DNA of 64,000 bases from DATJLY01 sp035604615 (GCA_035604615.1 DATNID010000044.1:133527-197526); one strand, 5' to 3'. Shown: positions 42,976 to 52,041, counted from the stretch's first letter. A program made the numbers and translations. Notes: generated from the sequence alone by a model not told the origin.

Positions 42976-44298
42976 TCACCGCTGCGACGCGCGCTTCTCG
43001 CCGGTATAGGAGATGCGCCACACCGTGCCCGAGCCGTCGTCGCTCACCAGGAGCGACCCGTCCTGCGTCACGACCACGCCCACCGGTCGGCCCCACACCG
43101 CGCCGTCTTGCGTGACAAAACCGGTCATGAAATCCTGATAGGCGCCCGTCGGCTTGCCATTCTCGACCGGAATGCGGACGAGTTTGTAGCCGGTGCGCTG
43201 CGCCCGGTTCCAAGAGCCGTGCAGCGCCACGAACGCGCTGCCGCGATAAGTCGCGGGGAACTGGCTCGCTGTGTAGAAGGCGAGGCCCAGCGGCGCCGAA
43301 TGCGGCTGGAACAGCACGTCCGGTACGATCACCTTGTCCTTCAGCTCGTCGCGCTCGCCCTTGTGGCGCGGGTCCTGATTGCCGCCGGTGTAGAACCACG
43401 GCCAGCCATAGAATCCCCCCGGCTGCACCCGCGTGACATAGTCGGGCGGCAGATTGTCGCCGAGCAGGTCGCGCTCGTTGGTCGTGGTCCACAGATCGTT
43501 GGTGCCGGGATAGAAGCCTATCGTCACCGGATTGCGGATGCCCGATGCGTAGATGCGCATGTCGTGGCCGTCCGGGTCGTAATCGAGGATGTCGGCGCGG
43601 CGCTCTTCCTTGGCCATGCCTTCCTCGCCGTCATTGTCGCCCGACCCAACCGCGAGCATGAGCCGCTTGCCGTCGGGCGAGAAGGCGATGTCGCGGGTCC
43701 AGTGATGGCCCACCGGCACATCCGGCACGATCATGTCGGGCTTGGCCGAGGCCGTGAGATCGCCGACATGATAGGGGAACCGCAGCACCTGCCCCTCGGT
43801 CGCTACATAGACGAAGCGCGGCTCGGGGCCGGGCGGATAGAAGGCGATGCCATAGGGCCGGTACTCGATCCCCTGGGCGAAGACGCTGGCACTCGCCTGC
43901 CCGTCGGCGCCGGCGCGGATCACGCGGATGCGCTTGCCTTCGCTCTCGGCGAGGAAGATGTCGCCGTTGGGCGCAAGCTTCATCTGCCGCGGCCCCTGGA
44001 ACCCGGCGATCAAGGGCGCGACCGCGAAGCCCTGCGGCAGATGCAGCTCGGCGCCCGTCGGCCGCGGCACCAGCTTCGAAGCGTTGCGCGCCGAGTCCGT
44101 GGCATAGGGCGCCGGCAGGTCGCTCGCGCGGATGTGCCGCGTGACGCCCGGCGCCGACTTGGTGTAGTCGCCATAGGCCGCGGCGCCGGCCAGCGTCGGC
44201 TCGTCGGCGGCGCGCGAAGGCACGGCCGCGCCGCAGGAGGCTATGGCCGCAAGCGCGAGGACGATGCGGCCGGGCGATGAACGATCGAAGCGCGCCAT
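42976..44298 (-). CDS. PQQ-dependent sugar dehydrogenase-like protein (sorbosone dehydrogenase family)
   Basis: 440 residues. A secretion signal (about 1-30, ending AVPSRAADE) is followed by a six-bladed propeller of the soluble glucose/sorbosone dehydrogenase fold: PRQMKLAPNGDIFLAES, VGHHWTRDIAFSPDGKRLMLAVGSGDN, YASGIRNPVTIGF, RVQPGGFYGWPWFY and VALHGSWNRAQRTGYK are typical blocks, including the catalytic-type His of the HHWTRD blade. Probably a periplasmic PQQ enzyme; the electron acceptor is unknown. Confidence 0.82.
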   Translation of the reverse strand: MARFDRSSPGRIVLALAAIASCGAAVPSRAADEPTLAGAAAYGDYTKSAPGVTRHIRASDLPAPYATDSARNASKLVPRPTGAELHLPQGFAVAPLIAGFQGPRQMKLAPNGDIFLAESEGKRIRVIRAGADGQASASVFAQGIEYRPYGIAFYPPGPEPRFVYVATEGQVLRFPYHVGDLTASAKPDMIVPDVPVGHHWTRDIAFSPDGKRLMLAVGSGDNDGEEGMAKEERRADILDYDPDGHDMRIYASGIRNPVTIGFYPGTNDLWTTTNERDLLGDNLPPDYVTRVQPGGFYGWPWFYTGGNQDPRHKGERDELKDKVIVPDVLFQPHSAPLGLAFYTASQFPATYRGSAFVALHGSWNRAQRTGYKLVRIPVENGKPTGAYQDFMTGFVTQDGAVWGRPVGVVVTQDGSLLVSDDGSGTVWRISYTGEKRASQR

Positions 44299-44423
44299 GT
44301 CCCTCTCCTCGTTGTGAGCGTGGTCGCCAGCTTAGCACAGGCAGCGTCCGGCTCCGATGATGCGCCCGGGCGGCTTTTCGGGCACAATCCTGCACCCGCC
44401 CCTGCCATCGCGAGGAGGAACTC

Positions 44424-45683
44424 ATGGTCGACCGTCCGCCGCCGCAGCCCGTTCCCGATCGTCGTGGCGCGCCGCGCGTCAAGCGCTGGGAGGAACAGCG
44501 CTGGCTCATCGATAATATCATCCGGGCCAACGGCATCGATTGGGATCAGCCGCGCTCGATGTATATCAGCGGACCGTGCGGCGTCGAAGCGGGCGCGGAC
44601 TTCGCGCTGATCCGCCAGCGCGTGCAGAAGATGGCCGATATCGGCTTCGCCTTCGAGACGACGGCGCGGCGCCGCGAGGCCAAGGCCAAAGCCGCCGAAG
44701 AGGCCGGGCAGAGCGTGACCGCGCGCGACAATTACTTCATGGCAGCCATTCATTGGGGCGCCGCGCAATGGCCCTATGACGAAAACGACGAGACCAACAT
44801 CGCCTACAACCAGAAGAAGCGCGAATGCTATCGCCATTACGCGCGGCTCGCCGACCACAAGGTCGAGGAAGTGTGGATCCCGTTCAAGGACAGCGCGCTT
44901 CCAGCCTGGTTCCATCTGCCGCCTGGCTATTCCGGCGGCCGCCTCCCTTGCGTCATCGTGATTCCCGGCATGGACAGCTACAAGGAAGTGTCGGTCGCGC
45001 TCTATGGCGACCGCTGGCTCAACCGCGGCATCGCCGTGCTGGCGATCGATGGGCCCGGCCAGTACGAGGCGCCGATGGTCGGCATCCCGGTCAACATGGA
45101 GAACTGGCTCGCGACGGGGAAGCCGGTGGTCGATTGGCTGGTCGCACGCTCCGAGATCGACGCCGACCGCATCGGCGTCACCGGCACGAGTTTCGGTTCG
45201 TTCTTCGGCACGCTGGTCGCCGCGAGCGAGCCGCGCATCCGCGCCTGCGCCGTGATCTCGACCTGCCTCGAGCCCGGCTGCCACACCATCTTCGAGGAGG
45301 CTTCGCCGACCTTCAAGAAGCGCTTCATGTACATGGCGGGCATCACCGACGAAGCCAAGTTCGACGCCTTCTGCAAGACGCTCACCTGGGAAGGGCATAT
45401 CGACAAGATCCGCTGCCCCTATCTTTGTGTCGCGGGCGAGGCGGAGGAATTGAGCCCAATCGAGCACGCCGAGCGCTTGGTGAAGCTGATGAAGGCGCCC
45501 AAGCAACTGGTCGTTTACCAGGAATCGCGGCACTCGGTCGGCAACGTTCCGGCGGCCAATCTCGGACCGTTCCCGCCGATCCTGTTGGCGGACTGGATGT
45601 TGGCGCGCCTCCAAGGGAAAAATTTCACCAGCGAACGCTGGTTCGTCGAGGCGAGCGGCCGCATCGTCAAGACGCCATACTGA
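44424..45683 (+). CDS. Alpha/beta hydrolase, pseudooxynicotine-hydrolase-like (copy 2)
   Basis: 419 residues. Clear paralogue of 39339-40583: shared N-terminal motif (KRWEEQRWLIDNIIRANGID against KRWNDQRWVIDSVIQAIGME), nucleophile S256 in GTSFGSFFG, acid region AEELSPIEHA and histidine in ESRHSVGN. It has IAIDGPGQYE in the same place as YDGPGQGE. GGAGG lies 6-11 bases before ATG 44424. The two copies sit on opposite strands with six genes between them. Confidence 0.74.
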   Translation: MVDRPPPQPVPDRRGAPRVKRWEEQRWLIDNIIRANGIDWDQPRSMYISGPCGVEAGADFALIRQRVQKMADIGFAFETTARRREAKAKAAEEAGQSVTARDNYFMAAIHWGAAQWPYDENDETNIAYNQKKRECYRHYARLADHKVEEVWIPFKDSALPAWFHLPPGYSGGRLPCVIVIPGMDSYKEVSVALYGDRWLNRGIAVLAIDGPGQYEAPMVGIPVNMENWLATGKPVVDWLVARSEIDADRIGVTGTSFGSFFGTLVAASEPRIRACAVISTCLEPGCHTIFEEASPTFKKRFMYMAGITDEAKFDAFCKTLTWEGHIDKIRCPYLCVAGEAEELSPIEHAERLVKLMKAPKQLVVYQESRHSVGNVPAANLGPFPPILLADWMLARLQGKNFTSERWFVEASGRIVKTPY

Positions 45684-45757
45684 CGTCGCGCCAATCCTTA
45701 ACCGGCTCTTAGGGGAGCCGGTTCATCCTGCCCGGGTCGCGACATCGGGCAGAAAAC

Positions 45758-46690
45758 ATGTACGGCGATCGCTGGATCTCGGCCGTCGAATGGGGCGTGA
45801 TCGCGGTCATCGTCGCGATCGATTTCGCCTTCGCGGCGGCGACCGGAATCGGCGTCAATCGCGCGCTCGACTACACCAAGACATTCGCCATCATCCTCGC
45901 CGCCTGGCCCGCTCTGGCGCTTCTCATCCGCGTCACCGGCATCGCCAAGGGCGGCGACTTCATCGCCGAGATGATGGCGAAAGCGCTCATCTTCATCTAC
46001 GCCGCGACGGTGTTTGAATATTATCTTGCGACCAGCCCGGCGCCCTTGCGCGATCCGTGGCTGATCGCCGCCGACCGCGCGCTGGGCTTCGACTGGCCGG
46101 CGGTGTTCGCGTGGTTCCAGCAGCATGCCGGCCTGCGCCACGTCCTCGCCTATGCGTATTCAGGCCTCACGCTCGAGACGGGGGGCGTCGCGCTGACCCT
46201 CGCGATGTTCTTCCCGGCGCGGGCGCGGCGCTTCACGACGGCGCTGATCGTGTCGTCGCTCTTCACCATTCCGATGCTGTGGCTGCTGCCGGTGGCCGGG
46301 CCGTTCGTGACCTTCGATCACATCGACCTGCCGCAGGCCGACTATACGCAGCATTACCTGGCGATGCGCGCGCACGCCTTCGCTTCCATCCCGCTCGACG
46401 ATCCGCGCGGCATCATCAGTTTTCCGTCTTTCCACGCGTCGTCGGCCGTGCTTCTGAGCTACCTGGTGCGTGGCATCAGGGGATTGTTCCCGGCCTCGTG
46501 CCTGTTCAACGCGGCGATGCTGATCGGCACGCCGGTGCTGGGCGGGCATTATTTCGTCGATGTGCTGGCAGGACTCGCGGTCGCGGCCGCGACCATCGTC
46601 TTCATCGAGCGCGTCGTGCCCGTGCGCGCGGCGCCGATGCAGCCGCTGTTCCGCGGCGAACCGAACCCTTCCGAGGCGAGCGGCGCCTAG
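45758..46690 (+). CDS. PAP2-family membrane phosphatase
   Basis: 310 residues with about six membrane helices. Domain motifs of the PAP2 superfamily are SFPSFHASSAVLLSY (second motif with His) and GGHYFVDVLAGLAVA (third motif with His and Asp). The first K/R motif is weak. It may dephosphorylate a lipid pyrophosphate or act as an inositol-phosphoceramide-synthase-like transferase (the PAP2_3 type). Convergent with the nitrile hydratase-like gene, with a 4-base overlap. Confidence 0.75.
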   Translation: MYGDRWISAVEWGVIAVIVAIDFAFAAATGIGVNRALDYTKTFAIILAAWPALALLIRVTGIAKGGDFIAEMMAKALIFIYAATVFEYYLATSPAPLRDPWLIAADRALGFDWPAVFAWFQQHAGLRHVLAYAYSGLTLETGGVALTLAMFFPARARRFTTALIVSSLFTIPMLWLLPVAGPFVTFDHIDLPQADYTQHYLAMRAHAFASIPLDDPRGIISFPSFHASSAVLLSYLVRGIRGLFPASCLFNAAMLIGTPVLGGHYFVDVLAGLAVAAATIVFIERVVPVRAAPMQPLFRGEPNPSEASGA

Positions 46691-47664
46691 GGTTCGCCGG
46701 CGCGGCACACGCCGATCATGCTGTCGCGGCTGACCAGCGCAGCGAGCCGCGCCTCGTCCCATCCGTCGGTGCCGCGCGGGCGCTCGGGCAGCACGAGATA
46801 GCGCATGTCGGCGGTGGAATCGTGGACGCGCAGATCGACGCTGTCGGGAACGTCGGTGCCGAATTCGGCGAGCACGGCGCGCGGCTCGCGCACCACGCGC
46901 GAGCGGTAGCTACGGCTCTTGTACCAATCCGGCGGCAGGCCCAGCACCATGCGCGGATAGCACGAGCACAAGGTGCAGACGATGACGTTGTGGAACCGGG
47001 GCGTGTTCTCGACCACGATGAGCTTGGTCTCGCCCATGTCGATGCCGAGTTCGCTGACAGCGGCGGCGCCGTTGGCGAGGAGGCGGGATTTGTACGCGGA
47101 GTCGACCCAAGCGCGGGCGACGACCTTTGCCCCTTGGGCGGGGGTGCGGGCGTCCATGATCTCGATCGCGCGGCGGATGTCGCCGGGGGCGATGACGGAC
47201 TTGGCGAGGAGCAGCTCGCGCACGGCGATTTCCATGATCTGGTAATAGCTTAGCGGCGTGTCCTCCTCGTCGGGCTGGAACGGATGGGGGGAATGTACGC
47301 CACCCCCCTCGGAATGTACGTGGTCATGGCTGGAATCGTGCTTTTCTGTCCGCTCGGCGGCCGATCGGGCCTCGACTTGCTCCATCCCCCGCCCGATCTC
47401 GTCGGAGGTCAAAACGCCGCGCTGCAAGAGGCCGTTGCCAATGGCCGCCATCCAGCGCTCGTAGTAGCTCATCGCGTCATAGGCCTCGGGCGGGAGCTGC
47501 TCGATGTTGCGGCGCGCCTCGTCGACCCGGCGCAGGCCGCGCTGGCCCAGCACCATCGCCAGTGCATCGACCCGCTTTTCCCACATTGCGAGGACATGCT
47601 CCTGGCGCTCGACCGGCCCGGCCGGCAATCCGCCCATGTCGTGGTGGCTGCGCATCTCTTTCAT
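46687..47664 (-). CDS. Single-chain nitrile hydratase/thiocyanate hydrolase-like protein (beta-N + alpha fusion)
   Basis: 325 residues. Residues 5-105 match the N-terminal half of the nitrile hydratase beta subunit (HHDMGGLPAGPVER, then WEKRVDAL and AMSYYERWMAAI). A His/Asp/Glu-rich linker follows (about 106-137). Residues 138-325 are an alpha subunit with the cobalt-type metal claw C230-T-L-C233-S-C235 in VIVCTLCSCYPR, and RVVREPRAVLAEFGT. The alpha and beta-N parts are separate chains in most enzymes; the C-terminal SH3-like beta domain is missing here and no separate gene for it is visible. It probably hydrates a nitrile, thiocyanate or related triple-bond or isothiocyanate-like compound. 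No P47K-type activator is present nearby, and the beta-N part may serve that role. Translationally coupled to the preceding molybdoenzyme gene (ATGA). Confidence 0.78.
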   Translation of the reverse strand: MKEMRSHHDMGGLPAGPVERQEHVLAMWEKRVDALAMVLGQRGLRRVDEARRNIEQLPPEAYDAMSYYERWMAAIGNGLLQRGVLTSDEIGRGMEQVEARSAAERTEKHDSSHDHVHSEGGGVHSPHPFQPDEEDTPLSYYQIMEIAVRELLLAKSVIAPGDIRRAIEIMDARTPAQGAKVVARAWVDSAYKSRLLANGAAAVSELGIDMGETKLIVVENTPRFHNVIVCTLCSCYPRMVLGLPPDWYKSRSYRSRVVREPRAVLAEFGTDVPDSVDLRVHDSTADMRYLVLPERPRGTDGWDEARLAALVSRDSMIGVCRAGEP

Positions 47665-49970
47665 GCTGGTCTCCCTTGGTTCGATTCGGGCGGGACGAAG
47701 GCCCGGACCGGCGGCGCATCGCCGCTCCAGCGCTCGACCTCCACGAGCGCTGTGGCCGAGCTTGGCCCCTGGCCCAGGCGCGAGGTGCCGTGGTCGCGGG
47801 TCAGGACATTGGCATTGCCGTGGGCGCAGGCGGCATCGTCGGCGCCGCTCTCGGGGTCGTACCACGCGCCGCAGGAGAGCTTCACCACCCCCGGCCGCAC
47901 GTCGTCGCTGAGGACCGCCCCGGCGAAGCACGCGCCGCGATCGTTGTAGACCCGCACCACGTCGCCCGGAGCGATGCCGCGCACCCGCGCGTCGGCGCGA
48001 TTGAGCGCGACCGCCTCGCGCCCGTCGATCTTGCCGAGCGCGCTCACCGGCCCGGCATCCATCTGGCTGTGCAGGCGATAGCGCGGCTGGCTCGACACCA
48101 GATGCAGCGGATATTCCCCCGCGTCCTTGGATCCCAGCCATTCCGCCGGCTCGATCCAGGTCGGATGGGGCGGGCAGTCGTCATAGCCGAAGCCGGCGAT
48201 GCGCTCGGAATAGAGCTCGATCTTGCCCGACGGCGTATGCAGCCTGTGGCGCTCGGGATCGGCGCGGAAATCCTCCATCAGCACGTATTCCTCGCCGCGG
48301 CGCGGAATCTCGAGCCAGCCCTTCTCCCAGAATTCGTCGAATTCCGGCACCAGGTTGCTGCGCGCGCGCTCGCGGAACACGTCATAGATGCGCCGCACCC
48401 AGCCATCCTCGTCGCGCCCCTCGGTGAAGGCGTTCTCGCAGCCGAGGCGCTGCGAAAGATCGCGCAGGATCGAAAAATCGTCACGCGCCTCGCCCACCGG
48501 CGGGATCGCCTTGTGCATGGCGATGACGAAGCGGTCGCGCGCGGCGCAGCCGAGATCGTTGCGCTCGAGCGAGGTGGTCGCCGGCAGCACGATGTCGGCA
48601 TGGCGCGCGGTCGCGGTCCACCACGGCTCGTGCACCACGACGGTCTCGGGACGGCGCCAGGCGCGGCGCAGGCGGTTCAAATCCTGGTGGTGGTGGAACG
48701 GATTGCCGCCCGCCCAATAGACCAGGCGGATGTCGGGATAAGTCCCGCTCTTGCCGTCATAGTCGTAGCGCCCGCCCGGTTGCAGCAAACAATCCGCGAT
48801 GCGCGCGCAGGGAATGGCGAGGCCGGCGGGATTGCGCAGCGCCTCCATCGCGGGGCCGGGGAATTGCAGCGGCGGCTCGGCGATATTGCCCGACGAGCCA
48901 TAGCCGAAGCCGAACCCGCCCCCCGGCAAGCCCACCTGGCCCAAGAGCGACGCCAGCAGCACCAGCGCCCAGTAAGGCTGCTCGCCATGATCGGCGCGCT
49001 GCAAGGACCAGGACGCGGTGAGCATGGTGCGCGAGGCCGCCATGCGCCGCGCCAAATCGCGGATCGTGTCGGCGGGGACGGCGGTGATGCGCGACGCCCA
49101 GCCGGCGTCTTTCGCCACGCCGTCGGTCGCGCCCATGAGATAAGGCAGGACGCGCTCGAACCCGGTGCAGTAGCGGGCGAGGAAATCGCGGTCGTGGAGA
49201 TTCTCGGTCACCAGCGTGTGCGCCAGCGCCAGCATCATCGCCGTGTCGGTGTTGGGCCGGATCGCGATCCATTCGGGCGCGACGGCGCCGGGCCCGTCCT
49301 CGCGCATGGGGCTGATGTTGACGATGGCGACGCCGGCGCGGTTGAGCTGCTCGATCCAGCCGGAAATGGCGTGATAGGCGCAGCCGCCCTTGGCGACTTG
49401 CGTGTTCTTGGGATTGGCGCCGCCGAACATCACCATGAGGCGCGTATGCTTCGCGATCGACGACCACGAGGTGACCGGGCCGGAGACCGCTTGCGGGCTG
49501 CCCAGGATATGCGGCAGGAAGGTGAGCGCGGCGCCGAAGCTGTAATTGCTGGCCTGGTCGGTGAAGCCGCCGAAGGACGAAAGGAAGCGCCGCACCTGGA
49601 CCCGCGCCTCGTGGAAGAGCCCGGCCGAGGACCAGCCCTGCGAGCCGCCCATGATCGAGGCGTTGCCATGCGCCGACTTGACCCGCGCCAGTTCGCCCGC
49701 GACGAGGTCGAGCGCCTTGTCCCACGACACCGGCACGAAGTCCTCGCTGCCGCGCCCGGCGCCGGAGCCCGGCCCGTGCCGGAGCCAGCCCTCGCGCACC
49801 ATCGGCTGCGCGATGCGGGTGGGCGAATGGACCGCGTCGGGAATGGCCTCGATGAGCTGCGAGGGATCGGGATCGTGCTCGAACGGGCGCACGCCGACGA
49901 CGCGGCCATCCTCGACGATCGCGGTGAAGGCGCCGTAATGCGAATGATTGCGCGCGAAGGTTTGGGTCAT
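47661..49970 (-). CDS. Molybdopterin oxidoreductase, cytoplasmic DMSO reductase family (BisC-like)
   Basis: 769 residues. Bis-MGD enzyme resembling biotin sulfoxide and TMAO reductases. The Mo-ligand serine is S144 in ASNYSFGAALTFLPHILG, aligned with the DMSO reductase Ser147 block. No N-terminal Cys cluster and no twin-arginine signal are present, so it is a cytoplasmic enzyme without its own iron-sulfur cluster. MGD-binding blocks include MFGGANPKNTQVAKGG, VYWAGGNPFHHHQDLNRL and IVLPATTSLERND. ATG 49970 is chosen; a TTG at 49991 is possible. Coupled to the nitrile hydratase-like fusion downstream and 51 bases after a binding protein. Confidence 0.85.
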   Translation of the reverse strand: MTQTFARNHSHYGAFTAIVEDGRVVGVRPFEHDPDPSQLIEAIPDAVHSPTRIAQPMVREGWLRHGPGSGAGRGSEDFVPVSWDKALDLVAGELARVKSAHGNASIMGGSQGWSSAGLFHEARVQVRRFLSSFGGFTDQASNYSFGAALTFLPHILGSPQAVSGPVTSWSSIAKHTRLMVMFGGANPKNTQVAKGGCAYHAISGWIEQLNRAGVAIVNISPMREDGPGAVAPEWIAIRPNTDTAMMLALAHTLVTENLHDRDFLARYCTGFERVLPYLMGATDGVAKDAGWASRITAVPADTIRDLARRMAASRTMLTASWSLQRADHGEQPYWALVLLASLLGQVGLPGGGFGFGYGSSGNIAEPPLQFPGPAMEALRNPAGLAIPCARIADCLLQPGGRYDYDGKSGTYPDIRLVYWAGGNPFHHHQDLNRLRRAWRRPETVVVHEPWWTATARHADIVLPATTSLERNDLGCAARDRFVIAMHKAIPPVGEARDDFSILRDLSQRLGCENAFTEGRDEDGWVRRIYDVFRERARSNLVPEFDEFWEKGWLEIPRRGEEYVLMEDFRADPERHRLHTPSGKIELYSERIAGFGYDDCPPHPTWIEPAEWLGSKDAGEYPLHLVSSQPRYRLHSQMDAGPVSALGKIDGREAVALNRADARVRGIAPGDVVRVYNDRGACFAGAVLSDDVRPGVVKLSCGAWYDPESGADDAACAHGNANVLTRDHGTSRLGQGPSSATALVEVERWSGDAPPVRAFVPPESNQGRPA

Positions 49971-50021
49971 GGGTCCGAAAATACCATGCAAAGACGCGCA
50001 AGTCTCCGGTTGAAAGCCGCC

Positions 50022-51005
50022 CTACTCGATCACCTCGTCTGCGGTGGTGAGGAGCGAGGGCGCGATGGTGACGCCGAGCGCTTTCGCGGTCTTGAGGTTG
50101 ATCACCAGCGCGAACTTGGTCGGGCGCTGTACCGGCAAATCGCCGGGCTTGTCCCCCTTCAGGATGCGGTCGACGTAGGTTGCCGCGCGCCGGTAGAGGT
50201 CGATGTCGTCGATGCCATAGGACATCAGCCCGCCTTGGGTAATGAAATCGCGGTAGGGATAGATCGCCGGCAAACGATAGCGGGCCGCCAGTGTAGCGAT
50301 GGTTGCTCTGTGCACGGTGGCGAATACATCGGGCAGCACCAGCACGCCGCCGTGCTCTTCGCGCGCAAGCCCGGCGATCATCGCCTCGATTTCGGAATCG
50401 TCGCGACAGGGCGCGGCCCGCACGGATACCGCGAGCGACGTTGCCGTGTCCTCGAGGGCGCGGAGCATCAAGCTGGCATAAGGCGCTGTTGCGGGATTGA
50501 AAAGGACGGCGGCGCGCGCGACCGGCGGCGTGATCTGGGTCAACATCGCCAGCCATTTGCCCGCCATCGGCGCATCGAAATTGCTAAAGCCGGTGATGGT
50601 GCCGCCGGGATGCGCCAGGCTGGCGACGAAACCTTGGCCGACCGGGTCGGCGACGAACGCGAACACAATCGGGATCGTGCCGGTTTGGCGCCGCAGCGCC
50701 TCGACCGCGGTCGAGCTTCCCCCGGCAAATAGCAAATCGGGGCCGAGCGCGATCAGCTCCGCCGCGTCGCGTTCGATCACCGCAACATCGGCGGATGCCC
50801 AACGCAAGTCGATATGCAAATTGACGCCTTCCTTCCAGCCCAGCACGCCAAGCCCTTCGACGAGCGCGCCGGAGCGCAGCCGCGTCAACGGGATGTCCGG
50901 GAAGCCCAAGAGCACGCCGAGGCGGCGCATCGAGTTGCGCTGTTGCGCCTGCGCGACCGGCGCAAACGCCGCCGCGACGCCGGTCAGGACCGCGCGCCGC
51001 GTCAT
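50022..51005 (-). CDS. ABC transporter substrate-binding protein (TSI/DUF534 type), second copy
   Basis: 327 residues. A short twin-arginine-like signal (MTRRAVLTGVAAAFAPVAQAQ) is followed by the same fold as the gene at 21886: IPIVFAFVADPVGQGFVASL, PGGTITGFSNFD, and ALVINLKTAKALGV near the end. It begins the operon with the molybdoenzyme and the nitrile hydratase-like fusion. TTGGAG lies upstream of ATG 51005. Ligand unknown; by context perhaps the substrate of these enzymes. Confidence 0.8.
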   Translation of the reverse strand: MTRRAVLTGVAAAFAPVAQAQQRNSMRRLGVLLGFPDIPLTRLRSGALVEGLGVLGWKEGVNLHIDLRWASADVAVIERDAAELIALGPDLLFAGGSSTAVEALRRQTGTIPIVFAFVADPVGQGFVASLAHPGGTITGFSNFDAPMAGKWLAMLTQITPPVARAAVLFNPATAPYASLMLRALEDTATSLAVSVRAAPCRDDSEIEAMIAGLAREEHGGVLVLPDVFATVHRATIATLAARYRLPAIYPYRDFITQGGLMSYGIDDIDLYRRAATYVDRILKGDKPGDLPVQRPTKFALVINLKTAKALGVTIAPSLLTTADEVIE

Positions 51006-51098
51006 GCGTGAAATTGGCCGCTGCTCCAAGGTTCCCCCCCCTCGCCGAGGACGGCGCGCCACTGTATCACGGGGTGCCCCTCGAATGGAGCGCCCGCC

Positions 51099-51524
51099 AT
51101 GGAACAACGCATCAGCCTCGTCACCCTCGGCGTCGCGGACCTCGCGCGCGCCCGCGCGTTCTATGAGCGGCTCGGCTGGCGGCGCGCGATGAAGGGCGCC
51201 GAAGGGGTGGTGTTCTTCCAGGCCGGGTGCATGGCGCTGACGCTCTATCCGCGCGGCGAGCTGGCGGCGGATGCGAACATGTCCGCGGAAGGCGGCGGCT
51301 TTCGCGGCATCGCGCTCGCCTACAACACGCGCAGCCGCACGGAAGTGGACGCGGTGCTGGCCGAGGCCAAGGCGGCGGGCGGAACCATTCCCAAGCCGGC
51401 GCGGGACGCGGTGTGGGGCGGTTATTCCGGCTATTTCGCCGATCCCGACGGGTTCCTGTGGGAAGTGGCGTGGAACCCGGGATTCGGGATCGCCGCGGAT
51501 GGCAGCATTCGCCTGCCGGAATGA
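51099..51524 (+). CDS. VOC family protein
   Basis: 141 residues, single-domain glyoxalase fold: RISLVTLGVADLARARAFYERLGW, then GIALAYNTRSRTEVDAVLAEAKAAGG and the final GYFADPDGFLWEVAWNP. Function unknown; family includes lyases, resistance proteins and dioxygenases. GGAG is upstream of ATG 51099. Divergent from the binding-protein operon, sharing a roughly 90-base promoter region. Confidence 0.75.
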   Translation: MEQRISLVTLGVADLARARAFYERLGWRRAMKGAEGVVFFQAGCMALTLYPRGELAADANMSAEGGGFRGIALAYNTRSRTEVDAVLAEAKAAGGTIPKPARDAVWGGYSGYFADPDGFLWEVAWNPGFGIAADGSIRLPE

Positions 51525-51715
51525 AGTCACGACAACGCCGAATGGGTGTTGACGTTCCGGTCTTTTAAGCGCCTCATCGAACCCGCCTGCGAAGCGCTTC
51601 GTCGAAGTCGCCTGCGCTGCCGAATGCAGCGGGGACGAGGCCGCATTCGATGGGACACTGAAGCGGATCGCGACGGCGGCGCCTGTGACTTCACGGCGAG
51701 GGCGGGGGAAAGACA

Positions 51716-52018
51716 ATGATCGAGGTCTATCGCGGACCGAGAGACGTGACGCGCTTTCGCGCCTGGATGTTCGCCCACCGCAACGACGGATACGTGCTGA
51801 ACCGGCATTGGAGCGGGGCGCTGCACGAGTTTCGCGGCGTGGTCCACCGCACGAATTGTGCGATGGTGCAGGATTATCTCGGACCGCCGGCCGACCCCCT
51901 GGCGGACGGTCGATACAAGGCATGCTCGACGGATGTCGATGCCTTGCTAGACTGGGGAACCTACGCGCACCGCGCGGCGCCGCACACGCCTCCGATCCGG
52001 TGCACCCGCTGTCCGTGA
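51716..52018 (+). CDS. Small conserved hypothetical protein
   Basis: 100 residues. GGGGG then ATG 51716. Reads as a folded small protein: MIEVYRGPRDVTRFRAWMFAH, VLNRHWSGALHEFR, then DYLGPPADPLADGRYK and a C-terminal CTRCP. The sequence around the start and the CxxC-like end suggest a real gene, possibly metal-binding. No function known to me. Confidence 0.5.
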   Translation: MIEVYRGPRDVTRFRAWMFAHRNDGYVLNRHWSGALHEFRGVVHRTNCAMVQDYLGPPADPLADGRYKACSTDVDALLDWGTYAHRAAPHTPPIRCTRCP

Positions 52019-52041
52019 CGGATCGCGACGGGAGCTTTTCG

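Noticed and set aside
42859..42976. Integrated element at tRNA-Leu
   Set aside because: The sugar dehydrogenase gene ends about 30 bases after the tRNA and no phage or integrase gene is near.
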